Shown: positions 16,262 to 23,552, counted from the first letter of the stretch. The stretch: 49,676 bases of DNA from Reyranella sp. (GCA_019745575.1 JAIETA010000176.1:1-49676), one strand, 5' to 3'. The notes: generated by a model from the letters alone, not told the origin. Program-made: numbers and translations.

Positions 16262-16515
16262 GTACCGACGGCATCCTGAAGCACGCGGCCGATGTCCTGG
16301 CGGAGCGCAGCAAGACCTACGGCGAGCCCGACAAGGCGATGGCGGCAATCGCGGCGCGCTGGTCGCTCACGCTGGGCCACCCCGTCACGCCGGCCGAAGT
16401 CGTGCTCTGCATGATCGATCTCAAGCTGACGCGCCTGGCGCGCGATCCCAGGCATCAGGACTCGATCCTCGATATCGCGGGCTACGCCGCCGTCCTGCAC
16501 GAGGTGACGAAATGA
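16258..16515 (+). CDS. DUF6378 family protein
   Basis: An 85-residue protein with the DUF6378 pattern: ILKHAADVLAERSKTYGEP, then VTPAEVVLCMIDLKLTRLAR, and HQDSILDIAGYAAV. The family is widespread in phages and its biochemical role is unknown. The fold is related to small all-alpha NTP-pyrophosphohydrolase-like proteins, though I see no clear catalytic set. It is coupled by ATGA to the RuvC-like gene. Confidence 0.8.
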   Translation: MSTDGILKHAADVLAERSKTYGEPDKAMAAIAARWSLTLGHPVTPAEVVLCMIDLKLTRLARDPRHQDSILDIAGYAAVLHEVTK

Positions 16516-16525
16516 TCGCGCGGAA

Positions 16526-16777
16526 TTACTTCGGGCGATCCTTGCCGAACAGCGAGGTTCCAGCGAGGCCGCGTTGCCCGACCCGGGGCCGCAACGGCTT
16601 CTGGAATAGGCGGGTCAGGTGCGTTTTGGGGCTGACCTGCTCGGCGCCTGGGATGACCAGCTGGCTTCCGTCCTTGGCATATCTGGCTTTGGGAGCAGGG
16701 CGCGGCTTTTCCGTTCCTGGAATGACCAATTGCTGCCCAGCCGGCGTGCGCTCGACATTGAAACGTTGTCCGGCCAT
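16526..16777 (-). CDS. Small basic leftward protein with duplicated LVIPG motif
   Basis: An 83-residue protein on the opposite strand of the early operon. It contains two imperfect repeats, GQQLVIPGTEKPRPAPKARY and GSQLVIPGAEQVSPKTHL. They are followed by a basic stretch KPLRPRVGQRG and an end SLFGKDRPK. The internal repetition and amino-acid-like composition argue for a real gene, and no plus-strand gene competes in this gap (16516-16855). The ending resembles short phage/island proteins with a terminal GLFG-type motif. Function unknown. Confidence 0.6.
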   Translation of the reverse strand: MAGQRFNVERTPAGQQLVIPGTEKPRPAPKARYAKDGSQLVIPGAEQVSPKTHLTRLFQKPLRPRVGQRGLAGTSLFGKDRPK

Positions 16778-16855
16778 CGCGCGTCTCCCCACACGTCACC
16801 CCAGCCTGGAAGCGAACCACGCCGTGGGCGTCACGACAATCAAGGAAACCCGCCA

Positions 16856-17056
16856 ATGAAGTGGGCACCCAAAGGATTCGGTGGAGAACGCAGGCCCCCG
16901 GAACATATCAAGCGCGAAGGCTGGCAGGCCCAACGCGTGCTGGTCATCGAAGCCGACGACGAGCGGCTGACCTGGCCGGAGCGCGAGCTGGTCCGCCAGC
17001 TGGGCGAGAAACTGTACGGGCAGAAGCCGACGCGACAGGAGAGCCGCCATGAATGA
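16856..17056 (+). CDS. Small hypothetical protein (66 aa)
   Basis: A 66-residue charged protein: FGGERRPPEHIKREGWQAQR, VLVIEADDERLTWPERELV, then QLGEKLYGQ. It overlaps the DUF6362 gene start by 8 bases, so it is part of the early operon. I do not recognise the family. Length and composition fit a small phage accessory factor. Confidence 0.65.
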   Translation: MKWAPKGFGGERRPPEHIKREGWQAQRVLVIEADDERLTWPERELVRQLGEKLYGQKPTRQESRHE

Positions 17057-17501
17057 CTGGACACCCGAGATGGTCGAGGAGCGGCTGATCGAGGCAGCGT
17101 TGGTGCTGCGGCGTCTGCCGGCACCCCGCAAGCAGGGCTACTTCAGCACCTGGCCAACGATGTTCGTCGAGTTCGGCGATCTCGTGGGGCAAACGCCGGA
17201 GCCGATGCGGCCGCCGCCGCCCTCGGCTGCTGCGATCAGCCAGATGGAGGCGACGCTCGGCTGGATGCCCTGGCTCGAGCCGATCGACGCGAAGATCGCG
17301 TGGCTACGGGCCAGCGGGACGCGGTGGAAGGAAATCTGCTGGGAAGTCGGCCTGGCACGCGCTGCGGCGCACGAGCACTGGCTCTACGCGCTCTGCGTCA
17401 TCGCGTGGCGGCTGAACGGCAGGGACCGGCTGAAGCACATTGGCAGGCGTCGGTTGATTGCGCGGGTCCGCTTTGGAGCCGTAAGCGGCGGTTCTCCGTA
17501 G
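17049..17501 (+). CDS. DUF6362 family protein
   Basis: A 150-residue protein beginning NDWTPEMVEERLIEAALVL and RRLPAPRKQGYFSTWP, the hallmark of DUF6362. A C-terminal helix-turn-helix-like part follows (RWKEICWEVGLARAAAHEHW). It ends the early operon. Its last ~170 bases plus 24 downstream bases are present again, about 89 percent identical, at 18698-18895. The copy flanks the leftward substrate-binding protein gene, a footprint of insertion or recombination. Function unknown; HTH-like C-terminus suggests DNA binding. Confidence 0.8.
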   Translation: MNDWTPEMVEERLIEAALVLRRLPAPRKQGYFSTWPTMFVEFGDLVGQTPEPMRPPPPSAAAISQMEATLGWMPWLEPIDAKIAWLRASGTRWKEICWEVGLARAAAHEHWLYALCVIAWRLNGRDRLKHIGRRRLIARVRFGAVSGGSP

Positions 17502-17525
17502 TGGGCAGTATTGACGCGATGGGCC
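17321..17525 (+). repeat. Left copy of the DUF6362-tail direct repeat
   Basis: It is a direct repeat of 18698-18895. Over the ~183 aligned bases from GAAGTCGG to GATGGGCCA I count about 20 differences (~89 percent identity). The right copy also lacks about a dozen bases just after GGTGGAAGG. The repeat reaches past the DUF6362 stop (GTGGGCAGTATTGACGCG), so it is not simply shared coding sequence. Confidence 0.85.
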
Positions 17526-17543
17526 ACGAGGAGACGTCGCGCG

Positions 17544-18524
17544 TTACTCGATCACCTCGTCAGCAAGAAATGTCGGCGGCACAGTGATGCCGAGGCGCTT
17601 CGCGGTGCCAGAATTGACGACGAGGACGAACTTGCTCTCTTGTTCGATCGGAAGGTCGCCCGGCTTCTCTCCGCGCAGAATTCTGCCCACATATATACCG
17701 GCGCGACGAAAGCCGTCGTTCACGTCGGTGCCGTAGGTCATCAAGAGACCCGCACGGGCAAAATCGGGATAGGGCCCGACAGCCGCCTTCCCTGCCACTT
17801 GGATCGCCTTTGCCGTCCGTACAAAATTGGCGCCCAGCAGCGGCTCGCCCGAGACATACAGCGCATCCACGCCGTCCCGAGTGGTCGCCGTGACGGCAGC
17901 CTCAACTTCGTCGATTGTCCAGACCGGGTAATGCACGACCTCGAAGCCCAGACGGTCCGTGATGCCCTGAAGCGCATCGAGTTCCGCGAGGGCCAAGGGG
18001 CCTGTCTTACTCCCGAGGAAGCCAAGCCGTTTGAAGTTTGGCACCAATTGGCGGAGCAAATCGATGCGCTTCTGGGTCATCGCCCCATCCTCGCCACCAC
18101 GCGTCATGACATTCCCCGTCACGTTTCCGCCCGGACGCGCATAGTTGTCGACCAATCCAAGCTTGATGGGGTCGGCGGCAATTGCAGTAAAGACGTGAGG
18201 CGTTTCGGGCAGAAGCTTCTTTACAAGAGGTGCTACGCCTCCCGAGACGATAACGCGAGGATTCAGCCCGCCCAGTTCCGAGATAAGCCCCGGCAATCGA
18301 GCGTATGCGCCGTCGCCATAGCGCGCGACGAGCGTGTAGTTGACACCCTCGACGAAGCCCGCCTCCCGCAGGCCGGTACGCAGGGCATCGATCCTGGGAG
18401 ACGCTTGGGTTGTTGAACCGGGGAAGACCGCGGCGACAAGCGGCGATTCGCGTTGAGCAAACGCAGGCCACGCCTGAATGGTCACCGACATCCCGAATAG
18501 TCGGGCGAATTGCCGTCGCTTCAT
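17544..18524 (-). CDS. Orphan ABC substrate-binding protein (COG2984 type), copy 1
   Basis: A 326-residue periplasmic binding protein of the ABC_sub_bind family. It starts MKRRQFARLFG, a twin-arginine-like or lipobox-free export signal ending AFAQ. Family landmarks are LRTGLREAGFVEGVNY, ARPGGNVTGNVMT, and the terminal GDLPIEQESKFVLVVNSGTA with IPP-like VTVPPTF region. AAGGAC precedes the ATG. No permease or ATPase gene lies nearby, so it is an orphan, as often in rhizobial genomes. It is head-to-head with a second such gene at 19012. It is cargo, not a phage function; ligand unknown. Confidence 0.9.
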   Translation of the reverse strand: MKRRQFARLFGMSVTIQAWPAFAQRESPLVAAVFPGSTTQASPRIDALRTGLREAGFVEGVNYTLVARYGDGAYARLPGLISELGGLNPRVIVSGGVAPLVKKLLPETPHVFTAIAADPIKLGLVDNYARPGGNVTGNVMTRGGEDGAMTQKRIDLLRQLVPNFKRLGFLGSKTGPLALAELDALQGITDRLGFEVVHYPVWTIDEVEAAVTATTRDGVDALYVSGEPLLGANFVRTAKAIQVAGKAAVGPYPDFARAGLLMTYGTDVNDGFRRAGIYVGRILRGEKPGDLPIEQESKFVLVVNSGTAKRLGITVPPTFLADEVIE

Positions 18525-18614
18525 GTCCTTGCCCCCGCGCTGACCCCGTCCGCATCCTAACCGTATCAGGAGTTCAATTCGACTGGCAGTCCACTTGGGA
18601 CACTCGCGTCGATT

Positions 18615-18869
18615 TTGTCATGTCCGCCGATGTCCGGTTCGCGGCCATTTACGGACCGATCGACTGGCCGTTGCCAGCGCTTTGTCGTGTGCCGCTGGCG
18701 GTGGAAGGAGGAAGTCGGCCTAGCACGCGCCGCGGCGCACGAGCACTGGCTATACGCGCTCTGCGTCATCGCGTGGCGCCTGAACGGCAGGGACCGAGTG
18801 AAGCACCTCGGCAGGCGGCGGCTCATTGCGCGGGTCCGCTTTGGGGCTGTAAGCGACCGTCCTGCGTAG
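18615..18869 (+). pseudogene. Truncated DUF6362 copy
   Basis: The frame retains EVGLARAAAHEHWLYALCVI and RLNGRDRVKHLGRRRLIARV with the stop at the position matching the intact gene. The N-terminal two thirds are missing; the upstream residues (18615-18697) are unrelated except for a CCGATCGAC match. It is therefore a 3' remnant, diverged ~11 percent from 17049-17501. It more likely came from another phage lineage than from recent duplication. Confidence 0.75.
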
Positions 18870-18895
18870 TGGGTGGTACTGACGCGATGGGCCAA
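18698..18895 (+). repeat. Right copy of the DUF6362-tail direct repeat
   Basis: It is a direct repeat of 17321-17525, bracketing the leftward substrate-binding gene. Upstream, TTTTGTCATGTCCGCCGATG (18613-18632) is echoed after the second substrate-binding gene by AATTTGTCATGTCTGCGAAA (20044-20063). Both cargo genes therefore carry a similar trailing tag. Confidence 0.8.
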
Positions 18896-19011
18896 GGGCG
18901 GAAATGGCGCGGCGTCCGCGTCGAGCCTTCGGGTAGGACACACCTGTCGGGTAGGAGTATGGTAGAGATAACACTTCACGAAAATCTGTACCGCCTGCGG
19001 GGAATGATGGG

Positions 19012-20010
19012 ATGACGCGTCCCCTTGGCAATCGAGCGAAGCGGCGGGCGCTTTTTCTCGGCGCGGGCTTCGTGCTGGCCGCATGGCCCTTCGCCGCTGA
19101 TGCGCAGCAGCCCGGAAAGCTGCGCCGGGTCGGCTTCATGCGCGTGGGTGCGCCGCCGCCGGGATTCATCGAACCGTTCCGCTTCCAGCTGCGGGTGCTG
19201 GGCCTTATCGAGGGGCAGAACCTCGCAATCGAGTTCGGCCTGGCGGAGAATGCCGCCCAGCTGCCGGATGTCGCCAAGGACCTTGTCAGCCGCAAGGTCG
19301 ATGTGATCGTCGCCTCGGGAACGCCGTCGGTCGTACCGGCGAGGAACGCTACGTCTGCGACGTCAATCCCGGTGGTCTTCGTCGCCGCATTGGATCCCGT
19401 TGCGGCAGGTGTCGCCAAGAGCCTCGCACGGCCCGGCGGCAACGTCACCGGCGTGAGTGCCGTCTTCGCCGATGTGACAGGCAAGCGCGTCCAGCTCCTC
19501 CGGGAGTTGCTTCCACAGCTCTCGCGCACCGCGGTGCTGGTGCGGGCCGGCAGTCCGGCCACGGCCCAGTACGTGCGGGAAGCTGAGTCTGCCGCTGCGA
19601 AGCTGCGCATGGAGCTGCATGTCCTCGCGGTACGCGATCCCAGCGAACTTGAGGCGGCGTTCGGTAGTTCACACCGCGCGAGCGCCCTGCTCGTCGCGGA
19701 CGATGCCATGTTCACGGCACACAGGGGTCGGATTGCCCAGCTGGCGCTGAAGCACAGGCTGCCTTCGGCATATGGTTTCAGCGAGATGGTCGAGGTCGGC
19801 GGCCTGCTTGCCTATGGACCGCACTACGGAGACCTCTATCGACTGGCTGCCGTCCAAGTGCACGAGATCCTGAAGGGTGCGAAGCCGGCCGATCTGCCCA
19901 TCGAGCAACCCACCAAGTTCGAGCTCATCATCAACCTGAAAACGGCAATGGCACTTGGTCTGGAAGTGCCGCCTTCCATCCTCGCTCGTGCCGACGAGGT
20001 GATCGAGTGA
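19012..20010 (+). CDS. Orphan ABC substrate-binding protein (COG2984 type), copy 2
   Basis: A 332-residue exported binding protein. The signal peptide is RRALFLGAGFVLAAWPFAAD ending AQQ. Family marks include GKLRRVGFMRVG, FRFQLRVLGLIEGQNLAIEF, SLARPGGNVTGVS, and the terminal ADLPIEQPTKFELIINLKTA with EVPPSILARADEVIE. It is divergent from copy 1, with which it shares the family but limited close similarity. It is not linked to permease or ATPase genes. This is moron-type cargo; ligand unknown. Confidence 0.9.
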   Translation: MTRPLGNRAKRRALFLGAGFVLAAWPFAADAQQPGKLRRVGFMRVGAPPPGFIEPFRFQLRVLGLIEGQNLAIEFGLAENAAQLPDVAKDLVSRKVDVIVASGTPSVVPARNATSATSIPVVFVAALDPVAAGVAKSLARPGGNVTGVSAVFADVTGKRVQLLRELLPQLSRTAVLVRAGSPATAQYVREAESAAAKLRMELHVLAVRDPSELEAAFGSSHRASALLVADDAMFTAHRGRIAQLALKHRLPSAYGFSEMVEVGGLLAYGPHYGDLYRLAAVQVHEILKGAKPADLPIEQPTKFELIINLKTAMALGLEVPPSILARADEVIE

Positions 20011-20070
20011 GCGGGTCCGTCACGACTGCTTTGGGTCGCGTCGAATTTGTCATGTCTGCGAAATGTCTGG

Positions 20071-20322
20071 TTACCCGCGCGGCTTGACGTACTGCCACCC
20101 CGTGCCCTGACACACAGCGCAGTGCCCTGCAGTGCCGTTGCCATTGTCTTTACAACGTCGACACGTCACCCAGTATTCAGGGTCGCTTGCGACAAGGTAG
20201 ACGCCGTTACATCGCCGGCGGGCGATGCTTCGTCCGCACGGCCATCCGATATCGGCACGCGCGGTGGTGAAGGCACTGCATCCGGAACAGATGGCGACCG
20301 GCTTGGGCAATGAACTGTTCAT
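20071..20322 (-). CDS. Small zinc-finger protein (DnaJ-type CxxCxGxG)
   Basis: An 83-residue protein with CSGC, a lone Cys in GWPCGRSIARRRC, CRRC and CAVCQGTGW, the last being a DnaJ-like zinc-ribbon motif. It ends WQYVKPRG. TATAGT lies about ten bases before the ATG, so the transcript may have almost no leader. It lies in the accessory zone; function unknown. A zinc-stabilised nucleic-acid or protein binder is plausible. Confidence 0.55.
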   Translation of the reverse strand: MNSSLPKPVAICSGCSAFTTARADIGWPCGRSIARRRCNGVYLVASDPEYWVTCRRCKDNGNGTAGHCAVCQGTGWQYVKPRG

Positions 20323-20340
20323 AGTGAGACTATAGCCGCG

Positions 20341-20355
20341 CGCACTATCAGTGCG
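20341..20355. promoter_or_regulatory. 15-bp palindrome between two small leftward genes
   Basis: CGCACT-ATC-AGTGCG is a perfect inverted repeat that overlaps the stop of the 20348-20605 gene. It lies just upstream of the TATAGT box of the zinc-finger gene. It could be an operator for that promoter or a weak terminator; it has no T-run. Confidence 0.35.
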
Positions 20356-20605
20356 GAGTCTTCCCGTCCTCGACGAGGAAGATTTCGATGCCTTCTTCCT
20401 TGATGACTGACATGACTTCTTCAAGCGCGGCAGTGTCGGATGCAAATGTCTCCGTCCAAACCGTGCTGCCGCCACTTTCATCTTCTACTTCCAGGATCCA
20501 GTCACCTTCGTCTTCTCCGCGATAGATAAGAACCTCGACCGTGGTTCGGTTGCGCTTGATGCATCTGCACAGCGGCGAGTAAATAATTTCGGGATCGTCG
20601 TCCAT
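20348..20605 (-). CDS. Small conserved hypothetical protein (85 aa)
   Basis: An acidic 85-residue protein: YSPLCRCIKRNRTTVEVLIY, GDWILEVEDESGGSTVWTET, ASDTAALEEVMSVIKEEGIE. This is a pattern I recognise from a widespread small family of unknown function found in many proteobacteria. I used the internal ATG (MDDDPEIIY); 27 upstream codons are not conserved-looking. It probably forms a small alpha/beta fold. It is part of the leftward accessory cluster. Confidence 0.6.
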   Translation of the reverse strand: MDDDPEIIYSPLCRCIKRNRTTVEVLIYRGEDEGDWILEVEDESGGSTVWTETFASDTAALEEVMSVIKEEGIEIFLVEDGKTPH

Positions 20606-20785
20606 GATGAAGGCTAACCCGAGGTCCCCTGCATCCGAACTATCGAAAATGTCACATGGCCGTGCCAAGGCCGCACTCAAACACAAGCGTCAGGGATTCA
20701 CCAACATCCGGGTCATCCCCGCAGCCAGTGTTCCGTAGTGTCCTCCTCCGGTAGTGGTACAGTTTGGAGACTGCAGCGGCGGCGG

Positions 20786-21205
20786 TCAGGTCGTGGGCGT
20801 ATAGACGCGCCGGCAAGCGCTATAGGAATAGGTCAGGTAGAACGGGCGGGGTCCGCTGCCCGGAGCGAGCGTTACGTAGAACTCTCGCTTCTTGCCGTCT
20901 TTGCCGACAACCCTTCCAGAACCATCAGGCAGCAACCCCTTCAGATCGACCGTGAATGAATGGTTCGGAATTGGGCTCGTACTTGCAAAAGTGAGCGTGT
21001 TCCCATTTATGTTGACCTGCCCGTCAGCCCGCCCGACCCATTCCGGCATGGGAATCGTACCGCCACCGCAGTAGGGCGAAATGCCATCCTCCAGTGTGCC
21101 AACGGCAGCCCACGTCGTGTCTGTCGAGATGGAGGTGGCGGCGCCAGAAATGTGAGAAGCACCCGCTAGCCCGACGAATGCCGCGAGAAACAATCCTAGC
21201 CTCAT
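20786..21205 (-). CDS. Secreted hypothetical protein
   Basis: A 139-residue protein with a cleavable signal peptide (MRLGLFLAAFVGLAGASHIS GA) and a beta-rich mature part. That part has two cysteines, SPYCGGG and SACRRVY, which may pair. Of two adjacent ATGs the second gives better spacing from GGAGG. It is predicted periplasmic or extracellular. No family recognised; it is cargo unrelated to phage morphogenesis. Confidence 0.6.
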   Translation of the reverse strand: MRLGLFLAAFVGLAGASHISGAATSISTDTTWAAVGTLEDGISPYCGGGTIPMPEWVGRADGQVNINGNTLTFASTSPIPNHSFTVDLKGLLPDGSGRVVGKDGKKREFYVTLAPGSGPRPFYLTYSYSACRRVYTPTT

Positions 21206-21278
21206 CATCGCCTCCACTGGCTCGGTAGCCATGGGGCATATCAACCCATGGGGCTGGGTTCGTCAAAGCAAACGTCGC

Positions 21279-21491
21279 CTACTGAACCGCCTCCCATTCT
21301 TCAAGCACATTCACAATGTCGGCCATCTCCCAAAGCTTGGGCGTAACGTTCGCCGCCATCGCGGGCGTCATCTTTAACGTCTGATAAATGCGCACGAAAT
21401 TGTAGTGCATGAAGTAGATCAACATCATGTGGTTGTGGCTCGCGGCCTTCTTTGAAAAGCCGTTCGTCAAACGCGTGGCGCGGCGAAAGTT
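21279..21491 (-). pseudogene. 3' fragment of an IS1-like transposase
   Basis: About 69 codons are intact: RLTNGFSKKAASHNH, IYFMHYNFVRIYQTLKMTPA, and ELWEMADIV-like KLWEMADIVNVLEEWEAV. This matches the C-terminal end of the IS1-type transposases common in Alphaproteobacteria (MHYNF.RIH.TL..TPAMAA). The rest of the gene is absent; upstream sequence belongs to an opposite-strand gene. It is evidence of past insertion and deletion in the accessory zone. Confidence 0.7.
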
Positions 21492-21506
21492 GCTCCGATC
21501 TCCCCG

Positions 21507-21920
21507 ATGCGGCACTGTTGCCGCGATGGCATCGTCAAACCTGTCGAACGCCACGTCGAGGCCGGGTTGGCGCCGGTGAAAGAACCACCAGCGCCGCCCA
21601 GGGTCACGCTGCCGAGAAATCTGTCGGCGACGCTGCGAGGCCTGGAAGACGTCGAACTCGAAACGCTGCAGCGCGAAGTTGCCGCAGAGATCAAACGCCG
21701 AACCTCGGCAAAGCCCGCGCAGACGGTCGCAGAAGTACCGCCGCCTCAGGCGGTATCGCCGGCGAAGCTCGCGGCAGCCGAGGTGCCGACGGGTAAGGCT
21801 AACCTCATCAGGGCTTCGTACCAGGCAGGTATGAAGCCCGTGGCCATCGCCCGTACGCTTCGAATTTCCCGGAGTCTGGTGGATCGGGTTCTGGGCTCGT
21901 CGGAAAAGCCAAAGCGATAA
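21507..21920 (+). CDS. Hypothetical protein with C-terminal resolvase-type HTH
   Basis: A frame of up to 137 residues. SATLRGLEDVELETLQREVA and AEIKRR form an amphipathic helix, a Pro/Ala linker follows, and the C-terminus ANLIRASYQAGMKPVAIART/LRISRSLVDRVL is a Hin-recombinase-like HTH. The start is uncertain: ATG 21507 or GTG 21576, the latter just before the first conserved-looking residues. It abuts the transposase remnant and may itself be a truncated recombinase tail or a small regulator. Confidence 0.55.
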   Translation: MRHCCRDGIVKPVERHVEAGLAPVKEPPAPPRVTLPRNLSATLRGLEDVELETLQREVAAEIKRRTSAKPAQTVAEVPPPQAVSPAKLAAAEVPTGKANLIRASYQAGMKPVAIARTLRISRSLVDRVLGSSEKPKR

Positions 21921-22173
21921 GCGGCGCTGCAGTAAGGACCGTGTGAGGCATATCGGCCGGTGCAGCCCGGAAAACTTCACTTGCAGACACTTTTCGCGCA
22001 GACGGCTTCGGCTGGGAAAGGTAGATTTCTTGCTATGCTTGCGAGAGGCGTGCGTGGGCTTCGCCCATATTCGCTTGGTGAATTGATAAGGGATCTTCAA
22101 ATCGAGGTGGGGCTTGCCGGGGCTCGCTTCCTGGATAAAGATTCTTTCTCGTTCACAGAGCGAGGATAACCAG
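21921..22173 (+). other. Intergenic stretch before ydcH-like gene
   Basis: No gene is supported in these 253 bases. A possible weak promoter for the following gene is TTGCCG (22114-22119) with TAAAGAT around 22136-22142. Spacing is a little short and the -10 match partial. Confidence 0.25.
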
Positions 22174-22356
22174 ATGACAATTGAGGCCCACCTTTCGAAG
22201 CTTGAGCAACGGCATCAAGCCCTGGAAGACCAGATAGGTGATGCTCAGGCACATAGTTCATCGGACGACCTGAAGATCGCCGAACTCAAGCGTCAAAAAT
22301 TGCATCTGAAAGAAGAAATCGAGCACCTGCGCCAGAGTGTGGTCGGCCGCCAGTAG
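22174..22356 (+). CDS. YdcH/DUF465 family small coiled-coil protein
   Basis: A 60-residue protein: EAHLSKLEQRHQALEDQIGD, then DDLKIAELKRQKLHLKEEIE and HLRQ, the DUF465 (YdcH) pattern of two antiparallel helices. GAGGATAA precedes the ATG. The family is common in alphaproteobacterial chromosomes and of unknown function. Here it is accessory cargo between recombination scars. Confidence 0.85.
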   Translation: MTIEAHLSKLEQRHQALEDQIGDAQAHSSSDDLKIAELKRQKLHLKEEIEHLRQSVVGRQ

Positions 22357-22416
22357 GTAAACAGACTGGCGGCGAAAGCCGACGAGCCATAAACCGGCAG
22401 CCACGCATTGACGCGA

Positions 22417-22520
22417 CCACCGGCTGATTGATCGAGCAGATGCTACTCGGCGAGCCGATGGACGCGATTGCGGTCGTCGACCTTCTGGGATTCGACCTTG
22501 AGCCCAAGCTTCTCCTTAGG
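22417..22520 (+). repeat. Left copy of the DUF3489-tail direct repeat
   Basis: CCACCGGCTGATTGATCGAG and the ~80 bases after it recur at 23449-23552 with scattered differences. The first ~26 bases, which lie outside the coding sequence, are identical in both copies. The pair brackets the DUF6455 gene. Confidence 0.8.
22443..22520 (-). pseudogene. 3' remnant of a DUF3489 gene
   Basis: Leftward reading gives KEKLGLKVESQKVDDRNRVH RLAE and a TAG, matching the end of the intact protein at 23475-23771 (KKKLGLDVQSDKANDRGRVY RLAE). The rest of the gene is missing. It lies in the 301-base space 22357-22657, which otherwise holds nothing I can support. Confidence 0.75.
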
Positions 22521-22657
22521 CGAGACCGCGAGAGACGGCTGTGGTGCCGATCTGCCTGCTTTTCGGAGATGAGAATTGCAGGCAGTTGTGGTCGCGGATT
22601 TCTCTGCGCGAGAAGAGTCACGAAAGGACGGCAAGGACAGCGCGATCGCCGCGGTTG

Positions 22658-23062
22658 TCACGCGTGGACTGGACGGTGTTTCAACAAGGCATGGTCAAGC
22701 TGCGCGGCATTCGGGCAGAAGGTACGGAATTCCGTTTCTTCGACGCCGGACAGCCATTCGCGGCACCGTGGCTTGTCCGGGCACGTCGTGCAGGTCCATG
22801 TCATATCGCGCAGACCCTCATAGGGCAGTTGAGCAGCATCGATACCAAGCCGGGCGAGCATTTGGTCCAGCAGCTCCCTGGAGTCGATACATCCTGCGAT
22901 CAGAGGCTCGATCTGCGAGCGCACGAGGCCGATATCCGCCAAAACAGCATCGAGGGACCCCATGGCCGCAAGCTGCTCGAGTTCGCGTTGCAGCTGCCTG
23001 CGCTTGCGCCTCCCATCGACGAAGAGAGAGATCGCTCGCGAGATATCCTGGAACGTCGTCAT
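22658..23062 (-). CDS. DUF6455 family protein
   Basis: A 134-residue protein. The N-terminus (SRAISLFVDGRRKRRQLQRE) is an amphipathic basic helix of the YjiS/DUF1127 type. The C-terminal domain has the DUF6455 cysteine pattern WTCTTCPDKPRCREWL...FCPNA, probably a metal site. GGGAGGTAAGGGTC precedes the ATG. DUF6455 is widespread in Alphaproteobacteria without known function. It is carried between two DUF3489-tail repeats and probably transcribed from the promoter near 23399. Confidence 0.8.
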   Translation of the reverse strand: MTTFQDISRAISLFVDGRRKRRQLQRELEQLAAMGSLDAVLADIGLVRSQIEPLIAGCIDSRELLDQMLARLGIDAAQLPYEGLRDMTWTCTTCPDKPRCREWLSGVEETEFRTFCPNAAQLDHALLKHRPVHA

Positions 23063-23275
23063 GACCCTTACCTCCCTTCGTCGAGGCCACATGCAAGGCC
23101 ACGGCTGAAAAAGCCAACAGAGAAATCGTTTCAGGCCAAAGCACACCCACTCGATTTCCGGATGAGCCAAACTATGAAATTTGGTAGTGCGCGTCGGGAG
23201 CGGCCCAATTGGGGTCTTGCCCTACTGATGCGACCCACGGGGACCGCCCCCGGCGTGCCATTCGTGTGTTTACCG

Positions 23276-23338
23276 CTATGCTGATGCCCGAAAGATTGCC
23301 TCAGCAATCGTGGCGGCACTCTGCGCAGGTGGAAGCAT
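23276..23338 (-). CDS. Possible 20-residue leader peptide
   Basis: The short frame MLPPAQSAATIAEAIFRASA starts at an ATG preceded by GGAGGTATTA, an excellent ribosome site. It lies directly after a consensus-like leftward promoter and ~210 bases before the DUF6455 start. It could be a leader peptide or a small regulatory ORF. Coding status rests only on the ribosome site and promoter. The surrounding 23063-23474 holds no other supported gene. Confidence 0.35.
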   Translation of the reverse strand: MLPPAQSAATIAEAIFRASA

Positions 23339-23347
23339 TAATACCTC

Positions 23348-23399
23348 CGTGTCTAATTCTAGACAAAACAATTCAGACACGAGCCCCTATTGCTGTCAA
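23348..23399 (-). promoter_or_regulatory. Leftward promoter with nested inverted repeats
   Basis: Leftward, a perfect -35 TTGACA (23399-23394) is followed after 17-18 bp by a partial -10 (CTGAAT/TGAATT, ~23376-23370). Overlapping it are two inverted repeats sharing one arm: TGTCTA-ATTC-TAGACA (23350-23365) and CGTGTCT...AGACACG (23348-23354 with 23375-23381). They could be a repressor site or alternative RNA hairpins. Confidence 0.45.
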
Positions 23400-23448
23400 C
23401 GCTGAGCGAGATCTTGGAAGCAAAACCGGTGGCTACGAAACGACGCAG

Positions 23449-23552
23449 CCACCGGCTGATTGATCGAGCAGATGCTATTCGGCGAGCCGATAGACGCGAC
23501 CGCGGTCGTTGGCCTTATCGGATTGGACGTCGAGTCCCAGCTTCTTCTTCAG
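23449..23552 (+). repeat. Right copy of the DUF3489-tail direct repeat
   Basis: This copy belongs to the intact DUF3489 gene and is the partner of 22417-22520. Because it holds the complete gene while the left copy holds only the 3' end, the intervening 0.93 kb was probably added on the downstream side of the gene. Confidence 0.8.
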
